Shown here piece by piece: positions 15,499 to 23,218 of a stretch of DNA of 64,000 nt. Origin of the DNA: Tenacibaculum sp. (GTDB lineage: Bacteria > Bacteroidota > Bacteroidia > Flavobacteriales > Flavobacteriaceae). A program made the position numbers and the translations under genes. The stretch covers positions 186,001 to 250,000 of the forward strand of contig JAKVCX010000008.1 in the NCBI GenBank assembly GCA_022448525.1, given 5' to 3'. How positions within the stretch are numbered: position 1 is the first letter of the stretch; the number at the start of each line of letters is the position of its first letter. The notes below the pieces were generated by a model that did no database searches, was not told the origin of the DNA, and worked only from the letters and a program-made list of their open reading frames with translations.

Positions 15499-16254
15499 AT
15501 GAATTTATCGAAAACACTCTTCGGACAAACTGTTCAATCTATTGGATGGTTAATTTTTATTATTTTTTTAGGTCTGTTTTTAGATAGTAAGTTTTTTGCT
15601 GAAAATTATTATGAGCACGGGCAATGGTTAAATAATACATTGGTCATATTCGTTTATTTTTATTTTTTCATTAAAGGAACAAAAAGAGTAAAAGAACAGT
15701 TAATATATGCGCTAATTATAGGTGTTATTGGTGAATATTTATTTTCATTGGTTTTAGGAATGTATGCTTATAGATTAGGAAATATTCCTCATTATGTTCC
15801 ATTTGGACATGCCGTTATATTTTTAGGTATTTATTTCTTTTCAAGGAAACAAAAAGTGAAGTTTTACAGAAAGCAAATAGAGCTTTTCATTTCTATTTGT
15901 ATTATAATTTATTCCGTTTTATTCTTGCTTTTTAGAAATGATATCTTCGGTTTTATTTTAACTCTTTTTGTGTTTTATTCACTTCGAAAATATCCGAAAG
16001 AGCGTCTTTTTTATTTAAGTATGTATTTTATAGTTGCAGTTGTTGAAATTGTCGGAACTTCTTTAGATTGCTGGGTTTGGCCAAGTATCGCTTATGGTAA
16101 GTTTGAGTTTCTTCCAAGTGCAAATCCACCATCAGGAATTTGTTTCTTTTATTATGGATTAGATAGAGGAACTCTTTCTATTTATAAAAGAAAGAATAAA
16201 GTGGTTTGGAACAGATTTAAAAAAGTAAGAGCAGCTATTGCTTCTTCAAAATAG
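15499..16254 (+). CDS. Multi-pass membrane protein, function unknown
   Basis: A 251-residue protein with about seven hydrophobic helices across residues 15-205 and a cytoplasmic basic tail. Conserved-looking elements are HYVPFGHAVIFLGIYFFSR and a segment with Cys-Trp-Val-Trp-Pro near residue 195, but I cannot assign a family. The ATG directly abuts the rlmN stop codon (TAA-ATG), indicating translational coupling. Its 3' end overlaps the convergent gene by 20 bp. Confidence 0.75.
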   Translation: MNLSKTLFGQTVQSIGWLIFIIFLGLFLDSKFFAENYYEHGQWLNNTLVIFVYFYFFIKGTKRVKEQLIYALIIGVIGEYLFSLVLGMYAYRLGNIPHYVPFGHAVIFLGIYFFSRKQKVKFYRKQIELFISICIIIYSVLFLLFRNDIFGFILTLFVFYSLRKYPKERLFYLSMYFIVAVVEIVGTSLDCWVWPSIAYGKFEFLPSANPPSGICFFYYGLDRGTLSIYKRKNKVVWNRFKKVRAAIASSK

Positions 16255-16750
16255 CTTTCTGAAATACAGTAATTGGATACCCAAAAACTTCAGGAATCTC
16301 TTTTGAAATTCCTCCAGTTTTAGTTTTGTTTTGAAGTCTTGAAAATAAAATTTCAAAAGCTAAACTATTTTCAGAGGTAAAATCTAATCGAGTACTTAAA
16401 AAGTTTCCTTGAACTTCAAAAAAACTATGTAATACATTTTCATTGAAGAAAGTAGGTAGAATAATCCCATTATTTTCATCAATTTCAAATAGTCCTTTTT
16501 CTTTGTTTTTAACAACAAGAGTGTAATTTCTTGGCGCTTTGTTATACACTAACTTGTAATCAAATTTATGAATAGAATCAGTGGCTAGTAAATGAAATTC
16601 CATTGGGATTTTTTGTTTTCCATTTTCAGTGGTTATGCTTAATTCACCTTTATAAATACCTAAAAAATCATCTGGGAAAATCTTTTCATTATTCTGAGAA
16701 TAAGAAAAAGAAAAGACAAGTAAAAAAAAGCCAATTATAATATTTTTCAT
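16235..16750 (-). CDS. Secreted protein of unknown function
   Basis: A 171-residue protein from the Met at 16750: MKNIIIGFFLLVFSFSYSQ is a clean signal peptide. An upstream Met (16768) would add six residues before it and is less likely. The mature part is beta-rich and polar with no Cys, which suggests a small beta-barrel or lipocalin-like fold (DFLGIYKGELSI, IPMEFHLL, YKLVYNKAP), but this is only a visual impression. Its 3' end overlaps the convergent membrane-protein gene by 20 bp. Confidence 0.7.
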   Translation of the reverse strand: MKNIIIGFFLLVFSFSYSQNNEKIFPDDFLGIYKGELSITTENGKQKIPMEFHLLATDSIHKFDYKLVYNKAPRNYTLVVKNKEKGLFEIDENNGIILPTFFNENVLHSFFEVQGNFLSTRLDFTSENSLAFEILFSRLQNKTKTGGISKEIPEVFGYPITVFQKAILKKQ

Positions 16751-16797
16751 ATGCGTTAAAGATTGCAAACGAAGATAACTAATTTAATTAATTTCTG

Positions 16798-16805
16798 TAC
16801 TTTTG
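16798..16805 (+). promoter_or_regulatory. -7 box for the polyprenyl synthase gene
   Basis: TACTTTTG is an exact consensus match 27 nt before the ATG; a clear -33 TTG at standard spacing is absent. Confidence 0.55.
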
Positions 16806-16818
16806 AACACTCATCGAG

Positions 16819-16826
16819 AAAGGAGG
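16819..16826 (+). promoter_or_regulatory. Strong Shine-Dalgarno sequence before the polyprenyl synthase gene
   Basis: AAAGGAGG ends 6 nt before the ATG at 16833, a near-perfect complement of the 16S anti-SD at optimal spacing. Bacteroidota genes generally lack SD sequences, and nearly all others in this window do, so this site is exceptional and fixes the start codon. Confidence 0.7.
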
Positions 16827-16832
16827 CCTTGA

Positions 16833-17810
16833 ATGAAACCTGTTGAAGAAATAAAACTTCCGATAGCAAAAGAAATGGAACTATTTGAATCTAAATTTAA
16901 AGATTCAATGCTTTCCAAAGTTCCCTTATTAAACAGAATTACTTATTACATCGTAAGAAGAAAAGGAAAACAAATGCGACCAATGTTTGTGTTTTTGGTG
17001 GCAAAAATGGTTTCTAACGGTGGTTTTGATGAAAGAACTTATCGAGGAGCTTCTGTTGTAGAATTAATTCATACGGCAACTTTGGTCCATGATGATGTAG
17101 TAGATGATAGTAATCGACGAAGAGGATTCTTTTCAATAAACGCACTTTGGAAGAATAAGATTGCAGTTTTAGTTGGAGATTTTCTTCTTTCAAAAGGACT
17201 GTTACTTTCGATTGATAATGAAGATTTCGATTTGTTGAAACTGATTTCGATTGCAGTGAGAGAAATGAGTGAAGGTGAGTTGTTGCAAATTGAAAAAGCA
17301 AGAAAATTAGATATAACGGAAGATGTTTATTTTGAAATAATTCGTCAAAAAACTGCAACTTTAATTGCTGCTTGTTGTGGTATTGGAGCTGCCTCGGTAG
17401 GAGGAAGTAACGATACTGTTCAAAAAATGAGAAAGTTTGGAGAGTATATAGGAATCGCTTTTCAAATTAAAGACGACTTGTTTGATTATACCGAGGAAAA
17501 AATAGGAAAACCTACAGGTATAGATATTAAGGAGCAAAAAATGACTTTACCTTTAATTTATACGTTAAATAATTGCTCTCCTGATAAAAAGAAGTGGTTG
17601 ATTAATTCGGTGAAAAAACACAATAAAAACAAGAAGCGAGTAAAAGAAGTAATTGCTTTTGTTAAAGAAAGCGGAGGTTTAGAATATACTATCGAGAAAA
17701 TGCATAAGTATAAAAATAGGGCTCTTGCAATTTTAGAAAACTATCCTGATTCAGAATACAAAAGATCACTTCATCAGATGATTGAGTACGTTGTAGAGAG
17801 AAAAATTTAA
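16833..17810 (+). CDS. Polyprenyl diphosphate synthase (IspB/octaprenyl type)
   Basis: A 325-residue trans-prenyltransferase building the polyprenyl chain of menaquinone. The first aspartate-rich motif is D87-D88-V-V-D91 followed by the basic NRRRG; the second, in FQIKDDLFDY near residue 212, lies before EEKIGKPTGID. KGKQMRPMFVFL (45-56) holds the substrate-binding Lys/Arg. The number of isoprene units added cannot be read from sequence alone. It has a consensus -7 box and an unusually strong SD. Confidence 0.92.
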   Translation: MKPVEEIKLPIAKEMELFESKFKDSMLSKVPLLNRITYYIVRRKGKQMRPMFVFLVAKMVSNGGFDERTYRGASVVELIHTATLVHDDVVDDSNRRRGFFSINALWKNKIAVLVGDFLLSKGLLLSIDNEDFDLLKLISIAVREMSEGELLQIEKARKLDITEDVYFEIIRQKTATLIAACCGIGAASVGGSNDTVQKMRKFGEYIGIAFQIKDDLFDYTEEKIGKPTGIDIKEQKMTLPLIYTLNNCSPDKKKWLINSVKKHNKNKKRVKEVIAFVKESGGLEYTIEKMHKYKNRALAILENYPDSEYKRSLHQMIEYVVERKI

Positions 17811-17834
17811 ACTAGTTATTCTGAACTATTCACC

Positions 17835-17855
17835 GATTAATAGGAACCATTAATC
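17835..17855. repeat. Short palindrome upstream of the metal locus
   Basis: GATTAAT-N7-ATTAATC, perfect 7-bp arms, lies about 55-75 nt upstream of the -7 box of the HYC_CC_PP gene. It may be an operator or a weak transcript-end hairpin; no T-run follows directly. Confidence 0.35.
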
Positions 17856-17907
17856 TAAATTTTGTTACCAAAAAGTTAAAAGTATACTGGATTTATTTTT
17901 CCTTTTT

Positions 17908-17915
17908 TATCTTTG
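17908..17915 (+). promoter_or_regulatory. -7 box of the HYC_CC_PP gene
   Basis: TATCTTTG matches TAnnTTTG and ends 6 nt before the ATG at 17922, again predicting a transcript that begins at or near the start codon. Confidence 0.6.
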
Positions 17916-17921
17916 TATAAG

Positions 17922-18338
17922 ATGAAATCTGCTTTACAAAAAATAGGATCAACTTTGTTAGCACTTTTAGTGTTGTTTTCTACATTTTCTTTTACTGTAG
18001 AAAAGCATTATTGTGGTGATTTTTTAGTTGATGTATCATTTTTTGGAGATGCACAAGATTGCGCTGAAGAATTAGGCGAGGAAGATTGTGATAGTCCTCA
18101 AATAATTCAAAAGAAAAAATGTTGTAAAGATGAAGTTGAAAAAATTGAAGGTCAGGATGACTTAAAAAATTCAATTGAAAAATTTGATCTTGAGAAGCAA
18201 CAGTTTTTAGTTACTTTTATTCAATCTTACAAGAGTTTATTTCTTGCTGAGTCACAAAGGAAAAAGGAGAATATACATCATATTCCTCCTAAACTTATTA
18301 AAGATTTACAAGTACTTCACGAAGTTTACATCATATGA
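17922..18338 (+). CDS. HYC_CC_PP family protein
   Basis: A 138-residue exported protein. After the signal sequence (MKSALQKIGSTLLALLVLFS...) come the family hallmarks: an HYC tripeptide near residue 29 (EKHYCGDFLVDV), further Cys residues, a CC pair in KKKCCKDE, and a late PP pair (HHIPPKLI). I use the ATG at 17922; the upstream TTG overlaps the -7 box. In Flavobacteriia this family sits next to TonB receptors and heavy-metal proteins; here the receptor follows 63 nt downstream and an HMA protein after that. Probable periplasmic metal-related (copper-like) role, by inference. Confidence 0.8.
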   Translation: MKSALQKIGSTLLALLVLFSTFSFTVEKHYCGDFLVDVSFFGDAQDCAEELGEEDCDSPQIIQKKKCCKDEVEKIEGQDDLKNSIEKFDLEKQQFLVTFIQSYKSLFLAESQRKKENIHHIPPKLIKDLQVLHEVYII

Positions 18339-18401
18339 TTTTGAACATTTTATAGGCTGTTAAGCAAACAAAAAATGTAAAACATAAATCATATTAAATA
18401 C

Positions 18402-20645
18402 ATGAAATTTAAATTTATCTTTTGTGCCTTATTTTTAGTAGGCGCACAATTGATAGCTCAAGAAACACTCAAAGGGATGATTATGGATAGAACAAATCCA
18501 AAAGATAATCTAGGAGTTTTTGGAGCTAACGTATATTGGTTAAATACCACAATTGGAACCACAACAAATGAAAAAGGTTGGTTCGAAATACCTTATAATA
18601 AAGAGTATAAAAAATTAGTAATTAGTTTTGTAGGCTATAAAACAGACACCGTAGAGGTATATAATTTAAAGCCTTTACATCATTTTCTTACGGAAGAAAA
18701 CACATTGGACGAAATCGCAATTAAAGCGAAGAAACAAGCAACTTCAAGGTCTTTCTTACAAACACAAAATGTGTTCACCGTAAATAGTGAAGAGTTATTA
18801 AAAGCTGCGTGTTGTAATCTGGCTGAAAGTTTTGAGACAAATCCATCAATTGATGTGAACTTTTCAGATGCTTTAACAGGAACTCGTCAAATTCAAATGT
18901 TAGGATTAAACAGTCCTTACTTATTAATTGCGCAAGAAAATATTCCTATGGTTCGCGGTGCTTCACAGGTTTACGGACTTACTTTTACACCAGGAACTTG
19001 GGTAGAAAGTATTCAAATTGGTAAAGGAGCAGGAAGCGTAGTTAATGGTTACGAAAGTATTTCTGGTCAAATTAACGCTGAGTTAGTAAAACCGTTAACT
19101 GATAAGAAGTTTTTTGTTAATGGTTATGGAAACTTAAATGGTCGATTAGAATTAAATACTCATTATAATCAGAAAATTAATGATAAATGGCATACAGGAT
19201 TGTACGTCCACGGAAATCTAAGAAATCAGAAATTTGATAATAATGGAGACAACTTCTTGGATGCACCATTGGCTGAGCAAATAAATGTAATGAATCGTTG
19301 GCAGTATGTAAATAACGAGTCTGGTTGGGTTAGTTTTTTCAACCTCCGTTTCTTAGATGATCGCAAACAAACAGGAGAACTAGAATTTAATCCTGATGTA
19401 AATAAAGGATCTAATACTATTTGGGGAAGCGAAATAAAAACACAACGATTTGATTTTTCTGGAAAACTTGGTTATGTATTTCCTGAATTACCGTTCCAGA
19501 GCATGGGATTACAATTAGCATATAGTAATCACGATCAGGAATCGTATTTTGGTTTGAGAGACTATAATATAAAGCATGAAAGTGTTTATGCGAATTATAT
19601 TTTCAATTCTATTATTGGAGATACAAGAAACAAGTTTAAAACAGGAATCAGCTTTACATACGACGACTATGAAGAATTGGTAGAATCAACTAATTTTTCG
19701 AGAGATGAAAATTCGGTAGGAGTGTTCTTTGAATATGGTTATGATAATAGTGATAATTTTAGTTTAACTGCTGGACTTCGTTTGGATCATCATAACTTAA
19801 TAGGGACGTTTGTTACACCAAGATTACACTTACGTTATGTGCCTTGGGAAAAAGGAGTACTTAGAGCTTCAGTTGGAAGAGGAGTAAGAAGTGCTAATAT
19901 TTTTGCTGAAAATCAACAATTATTCGCTTCATCTCGTCAGATTAATATTCTTAACAACGGAGGAAATATTTATGGTTTAAATCCAGAAAAAGCATGGAAT
20001 TATGGAGTGTCTTTTTTACAAGGATTCAGATTATTTGAAAGAAAAGGAGATATAACTTTCGATTTCTATCAAACAAATTTTGAAAACCAAGTTGTAGTAG
20101 ATTGGGAAAATCCTCAACAAATTTCTTTTTATAACTTAGATGGAAGAAGTATAGCAAACAGTTTTCAGGTTGAGACTAATTATTCTCCATTTGATAATTT
20201 TAATGTTAGAACAGCTTATAAGTTTTTTGATGTTACTACAGATTATATTTCAGGAAATTTAACCAAGCCAATTCAACCACAGCATCGTTTCTTTATGAAT
20301 GCATCTTATGAAACTAATAAGAATGAGAATGGTGGTTTATGGAAGTTTGATAGTACTTATAATCTTATTGGAGAGCAGAGACTTCCAAATACATCAACAA
20401 ACCCAGTAGCATTGCAATTACCAGAATATTCAAACGGATATAGTTTATTAAATGCTCAAATTACAAAAGTATTTTCCGATAAGTTTGAAGTATATATTGG
20501 TGGAGAAAATATAACAAATGTAAAACAAGAGAATCCTATTTTAGGAAGCGACGATCCATTTGGAGCAAATTTTGATAGTACAATAGTATATGCTCCTATT
20601 TTTGGAAGTGCTTATTATGCAGGATTTAGATTTAACATAGATTAA
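18402..20645 (+). CDS. TonB-dependent outer-membrane receptor of the metal locus
   Basis: A 747-residue receptor: signal peptide to about residue 20 (AQETLKG), a CarboxypepD_reg-like beta-sandwich (about 22-105), a plug domain (about 115-225) beginning with FTVNSEELLKAACCNLAESF, then the 22-strand barrel. The plug has an adjacent Cys pair in AACCNLAESFETNP, unusual for a siderophore or sugar receptor and suggestive of metal handling. The C-terminal Phe-rich strand (YYAGFRFNID) is normal for barrel insertion. Flanked by HYC_CC_PP and HMA proteins, so uptake or release of a soft metal such as copper is the best guess. Confidence 0.88.
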   Translation: MKFKFIFCALFLVGAQLIAQETLKGMIMDRTNPKDNLGVFGANVYWLNTTIGTTTNEKGWFEIPYNKEYKKLVISFVGYKTDTVEVYNLKPLHHFLTEENTLDEIAIKAKKQATSRSFLQTQNVFTVNSEELLKAACCNLAESFETNPSIDVNFSDALTGTRQIQMLGLNSPYLLIAQENIPMVRGASQVYGLTFTPGTWVESIQIGKGAGSVVNGYESISGQINAELVKPLTDKKFFVNGYGNLNGRLELNTHYNQKINDKWHTGLYVHGNLRNQKFDNNGDNFLDAPLAEQINVMNRWQYVNNESGWVSFFNLRFLDDRKQTGELEFNPDVNKGSNTIWGSEIKTQRFDFSGKLGYVFPELPFQSMGLQLAYSNHDQESYFGLRDYNIKHESVYANYIFNSIIGDTRNKFKTGISFTYDDYEELVESTNFSRDENSVGVFFEYGYDNSDNFSLTAGLRLDHHNLIGTFVTPRLHLRYVPWEKGVLRASVGRGVRSANIFAENQQLFASSRQINILNNGGNIYGLNPEKAWNYGVSFLQGFRLFERKGDITFDFYQTNFENQVVVDWENPQQISFYNLDGRSIANSFQVETNYSPFDNFNVRTAYKFFDVTTDYISGNLTKPIQPQHRFFMNASYETNKNENGGLWKFDSTYNLIGEQRLPNTSTNPVALQLPEYSNGYSLLNAQITKVFSDKFEVYIGGENITNVKQENPILGSDDPFGANFDSTIVYAPIFGSAYYAGFRFNID

Positions 20646-20663
20646 CCCTTAATTTAAAATATT

Positions 20664-21023
20664 ATGAAGAAAATTATCACAATTATTTGTTTATTGTTTA
20701 TAGCTTTTGCTGGACAAGCACAAAAAAAGAAGAAAAACGCGAAATACACTTTAGAGGTGGATGGAGTTTGTATGATGTGTAAAAAGCGAATAGAAAAAGC
20801 AGCTTTAAATACAAAAGGAGTGAAGTTTGCAAGTTGGAATTTAGAAAATCATCAATTAACAGTTATTATTGATGAGCGTAAAACAAACAAGAAAGCCGTT
20901 TGTCAAAGTATGGCTAAAGCAGGTCATGATACTAAAGAAATTAAAGCCACTGATGAAGATTATGGTAAGTTAGATGCATGCTGTAAATATCGAGATGAAG
21001 AAGTAGTGAAAAATCATCATTAG
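20664..21023 (+). CDS. Exported heavy-metal-associated (HMA) domain protein
   Basis: A 119-residue protein with signal peptide (MKKIITIICLLFIAFAGQAQ), a Lys-rich linker and one HMA fold. The metal site is C36-M-M-C39 in VDGVCMMCKKRIEK; classic HMA sites read MxCxxC, and here the residue before the first Cys is Val. A C-terminal Cys pair (LDACCKYRDEE) and a terminal His-rich HH may add ligands. Periplasmic metal chaperone or scavenger for the TonB receptor 18 nt upstream. Confidence 0.85.
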   Translation: MKKIITIICLLFIAFAGQAQKKKKNAKYTLEVDGVCMMCKKRIEKAALNTKGVKFASWNLENHQLTVIIDERKTNKKAVCQSMAKAGHDTKEIKATDEDYGKLDACCKYRDEEVVKNHH

Positions 21024-21044
21024 TCTTTTTTGAAGAAATAAATT

Positions 21045-21066
21045 TTCACATGAAATGTAATGTGAA
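21045..21066. repeat. Inverted repeat upstream of the terminator/start hairpin
   Basis: TTCACAT (21045-21051) and ATGTGAA (21060-21066) with an 8-nt spacer. It may be an operator for a dimeric regulator or an RNA hairpin just before the terminator at 21078. Confidence 0.4.
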
Positions 21067-21077
21067 TCAAATTATTG

Positions 21078-21109
21078 CGACCTCATAATTTATGAGGTCG
21101 TTTTTTTTT
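21078..21109 (+). terminator. Terminator hairpin that contains the next gene's start codon
   Basis: CGACCTCATA (21078-21087) pairs perfectly with TATGAGGTCG (21091-21100), loop ATT, followed by nine T. The ATG of the barrel-protein gene is bases 21092-21094, inside the 3' arm, and the T-run encodes its Phe-Phe-Phe. Transcripts from the TonB-HMA genes should largely stop here; those that read through have the start codon paired. Confidence 0.8.
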
Positions 21110-22057
21110 ACTTTTTGCTTTCTTATACTAGCGGATCTAAACCATGCTCAAACTTGTTGTTCTGGTGGTGTTCCATTATCTAATAATATTGGACTTTCTT
21201 TTTTAGATAAAGGAGCTTACCAAATTGGGCTGTTTTATGATTACAATAACTTAAACACGCTAAATGAAGGAACCAAAGTATTAAATGACAATTCCAGATT
21301 AAGAATTACAAATTCAATTCTTCTTAACTTTAGCTATAACTTTACAGATAGATTATTAGGCGAAGGGTTATTTACTTGGGTGAATCAACAGCGAGAAATT
21401 ACTTTAGGTAATAATGTGAATTTTGATGAGACTTTTGGGATTGGTGATGCTATATTACTGCTAAGATATATGCTTGTCAAAGAGGAATATTCAAGTCTTA
21501 TAATTGGTGCAGGAGGTAAAATCCCTTTAGGATCAACAGAAGAAGTAAATAGTTTAGGTATTTTATTAAATGCAGATTTGCAACCCGGAAGTAATGCTTT
21601 TGACTTTATTTTTACTTCTACATATACTACAATATTCGACTTTAGAAAATCCTTACAGTTTCATGCAAGAGCAACCTATAGAGACACTGGAATTAATTCA
21701 TCTTATTTAGGATCTAGTGAATATAAATTTGGAAATGAATTTCAAATGTTTGTTGGAGCAACAGATTCATTTTTAGTTTGGAAACAACTTGTAAATCCAA
21801 GTCTAGTGTTTAAATATAGAAATGCTCAAATGGATCAGTTGGATACGAATAATGTTGCAAATACAGGAGGTGAATGGATTTTTATGAATCCTTCAGTCAC
21901 AATTGCATTGTCTCCAAAAATTAATTTTTCTACAAGAGTTGAAATTCCAATTTATAGTAATGTAACTGGAGTTCAATTAACTCCAACATATCGCATAAAT
22001 ACAGGAATAACTTTTCAGTTTGGAAATAAAAGAAGAAATGAATCACTTTTAAACTAA
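21092..22057 (+). CDS. Outer-membrane beta-barrel-like protein of the metal locus
   Basis: A 321-residue exported protein. The N-terminus MRSFFFTFCFLILADLNHAQ is a good signal peptide, and no alternative start lies before the mature sequence (TCCSGGVPLSNN), so the start inside the terminator hairpin must be right. The mature part has alternating beta strands with aromatic girdles (ILLNFSYNFTDRLLGEGLFTW), resembling transporter/MetA-pathway-type barrels. The first mature residues include CCSGG, another Cys pair. Probable OM protein working with the TonB receptor; the ligand is unknown. Confidence 0.7.
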   Translation: MRSFFFTFCFLILADLNHAQTCCSGGVPLSNNIGLSFLDKGAYQIGLFYDYNNLNTLNEGTKVLNDNSRLRITNSILLNFSYNFTDRLLGEGLFTWVNQQREITLGNNVNFDETFGIGDAILLLRYMLVKEEYSSLIIGAGGKIPLGSTEEVNSLGILLNADLQPGSNAFDFIFTSTYTTIFDFRKSLQFHARATYRDTGINSSYLGSSEYKFGNEFQMFVGATDSFLVWKQLVNPSLVFKYRNAQMDQLDTNNVANTGGEWIFMNPSVTIALSPKINFSTRVEIPIYSNVTGVQLTPTYRINTGITFQFGNKRRNESLLN

Positions 22058-22063
22058 TACTTT

Positions 22064-23170
22064 ATGAAATCTAAAAAATATTTATACTTGATTTTTATAC
22101 TGCTTCTTTCGGTAGCATGTTCGTCAGATTCAGATAATGGAAGCAATTCAAATGGAGGAAGTGATTCAGGATCTAATGGAGGAGGTTCGTCAGATGGAGG
22201 TTCTTCAGCAAGTACTTGGTCGATACCAAAAGAAGAAATAGTAGATGGATCTGGTAAAGATGGAATTCCTTCCATAGATAATCCTGTATTTATTTTAGGA
22301 GATGATAGTCGAGTAAATAATTATATGAAGGATGAAGATCTAGTAGTTGGTATTAAAATTGGAAATATTGTCAAAGCTTATCCGCATAAAATTTTAGATT
22401 GGCATGAAGTTGTAAATGATGAGTTTTCAGGAAGAAAGGTAACCATTAATTATTGTCCTTTAACCGGAACTGCTTTTGCCTGGGAATTTCAAAATAATAG
22501 TACACCTTATACATTTGGTGTTTCAGGATTATTATATAAATCTAATTTAATTTTATATGATAGAGAAACTGACAGTAATTGGTCACAAATGGAACTTGCT
22601 TGCGTAAATGGAGAGGAGAGAGGTAAGTTACCAAGGCTAATTCAGGTTGTTGAGACAAATTGGAAAACATGGAAAAATAGTTACCCCGACACGGAAATTT
22701 TACTTGACGAACAAGGATTTGATAGAAATTATCAGATATATCCATATGTTGGTTATTTGGATACTGATGATTTTTTAATATTCCCTGTAAAACCTTTAGA
22801 TGATAGGTTGTTGTTGAAAGAACGTGTACATGGATTAATCGAAGGAAGTAATGTAAAGGCTTTTCGTTTTAATAATTTTGTAAATGGAAATGTTTTTAAA
22901 GATAAATATCAAGGGAAAGACTTTTTATTAGTGGGGAATGAAAACGTTATTAAAAGTTTTATTATTCCTCAGGATTTAATCGATCTAGATTTTTCTTATT
23001 CTTATAATAATGGAGTTGAATTTTTCCAAGATAATTTGGGAAATAAATGGTCAATTTATGGAGAAGTAGTTGAGGGTCCTATGATTGGTAGAACAATGAA
23101 TGATTCGAATTCTGTAACGGGTTTTTGGTTCTCTCTAGCCTCTTTTTACCCAGCTCCAGTAATATTTTAG
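22064..23170 (+). CDS. DUF3179 family lipoprotein
   Basis: A 368-residue lipoprotein: signal LLLSVACSSD with the lipid Cys at 19, then a low-complexity Ser/Gly/Asn linker to about residue 48, then the DUF3179 domain with IPKEEIVDGSGKDGIPSID, KAYPHKILDWHEVVND and the Cys-containing NYCPLTGTAFAW. The family's role is not established; the Cys/His content suggests metal or redox chemistry. It starts 6 nt after the barrel gene and ends the unit before a strong terminator. Confidence 0.87.
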   Translation: MKSKKYLYLIFILLLSVACSSDSDNGSNSNGGSDSGSNGGGSSDGGSSASTWSIPKEEIVDGSGKDGIPSIDNPVFILGDDSRVNNYMKDEDLVVGIKIGNIVKAYPHKILDWHEVVNDEFSGRKVTINYCPLTGTAFAWEFQNNSTPYTFGVSGLLYKSNLILYDRETDSNWSQMELACVNGEERGKLPRLIQVVETNWKTWKNSYPDTEILLDEQGFDRNYQIYPYVGYLDTDDFLIFPVKPLDDRLLLKERVHGLIEGSNVKAFRFNNFVNGNVFKDKYQGKDFLLVGNENVIKSFIIPQDLIDLDFSYSYNNGVEFFQDNLGNKWSIYGEVVEGPMIGRTMNDSNSVTGFWFSLASFYPAPVIF

Positions 23171-23183
23171 AAATAATAAAAGA

Positions 23184-23215
23184 AAAACTCCCAAATACAC
23201 TTGGGAGTTTTTTTT
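23184..23215. terminator. Bidirectional intrinsic terminator
   Basis: AAAACTCCCAA pairs with TTGGGAGTTTT (loop ATACAC) plus T-run; it serves the DUF3179 gene and the convergent MG2-like operon. Confidence 0.87.
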
Positions 23216-23218
23216 AGT

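Noticed and set aside
17014..17358. A 114-codon antisense frame in the polyprenyl synthase gene
   Set aside because: Complement of the conserved DDxxD region; no independent support.
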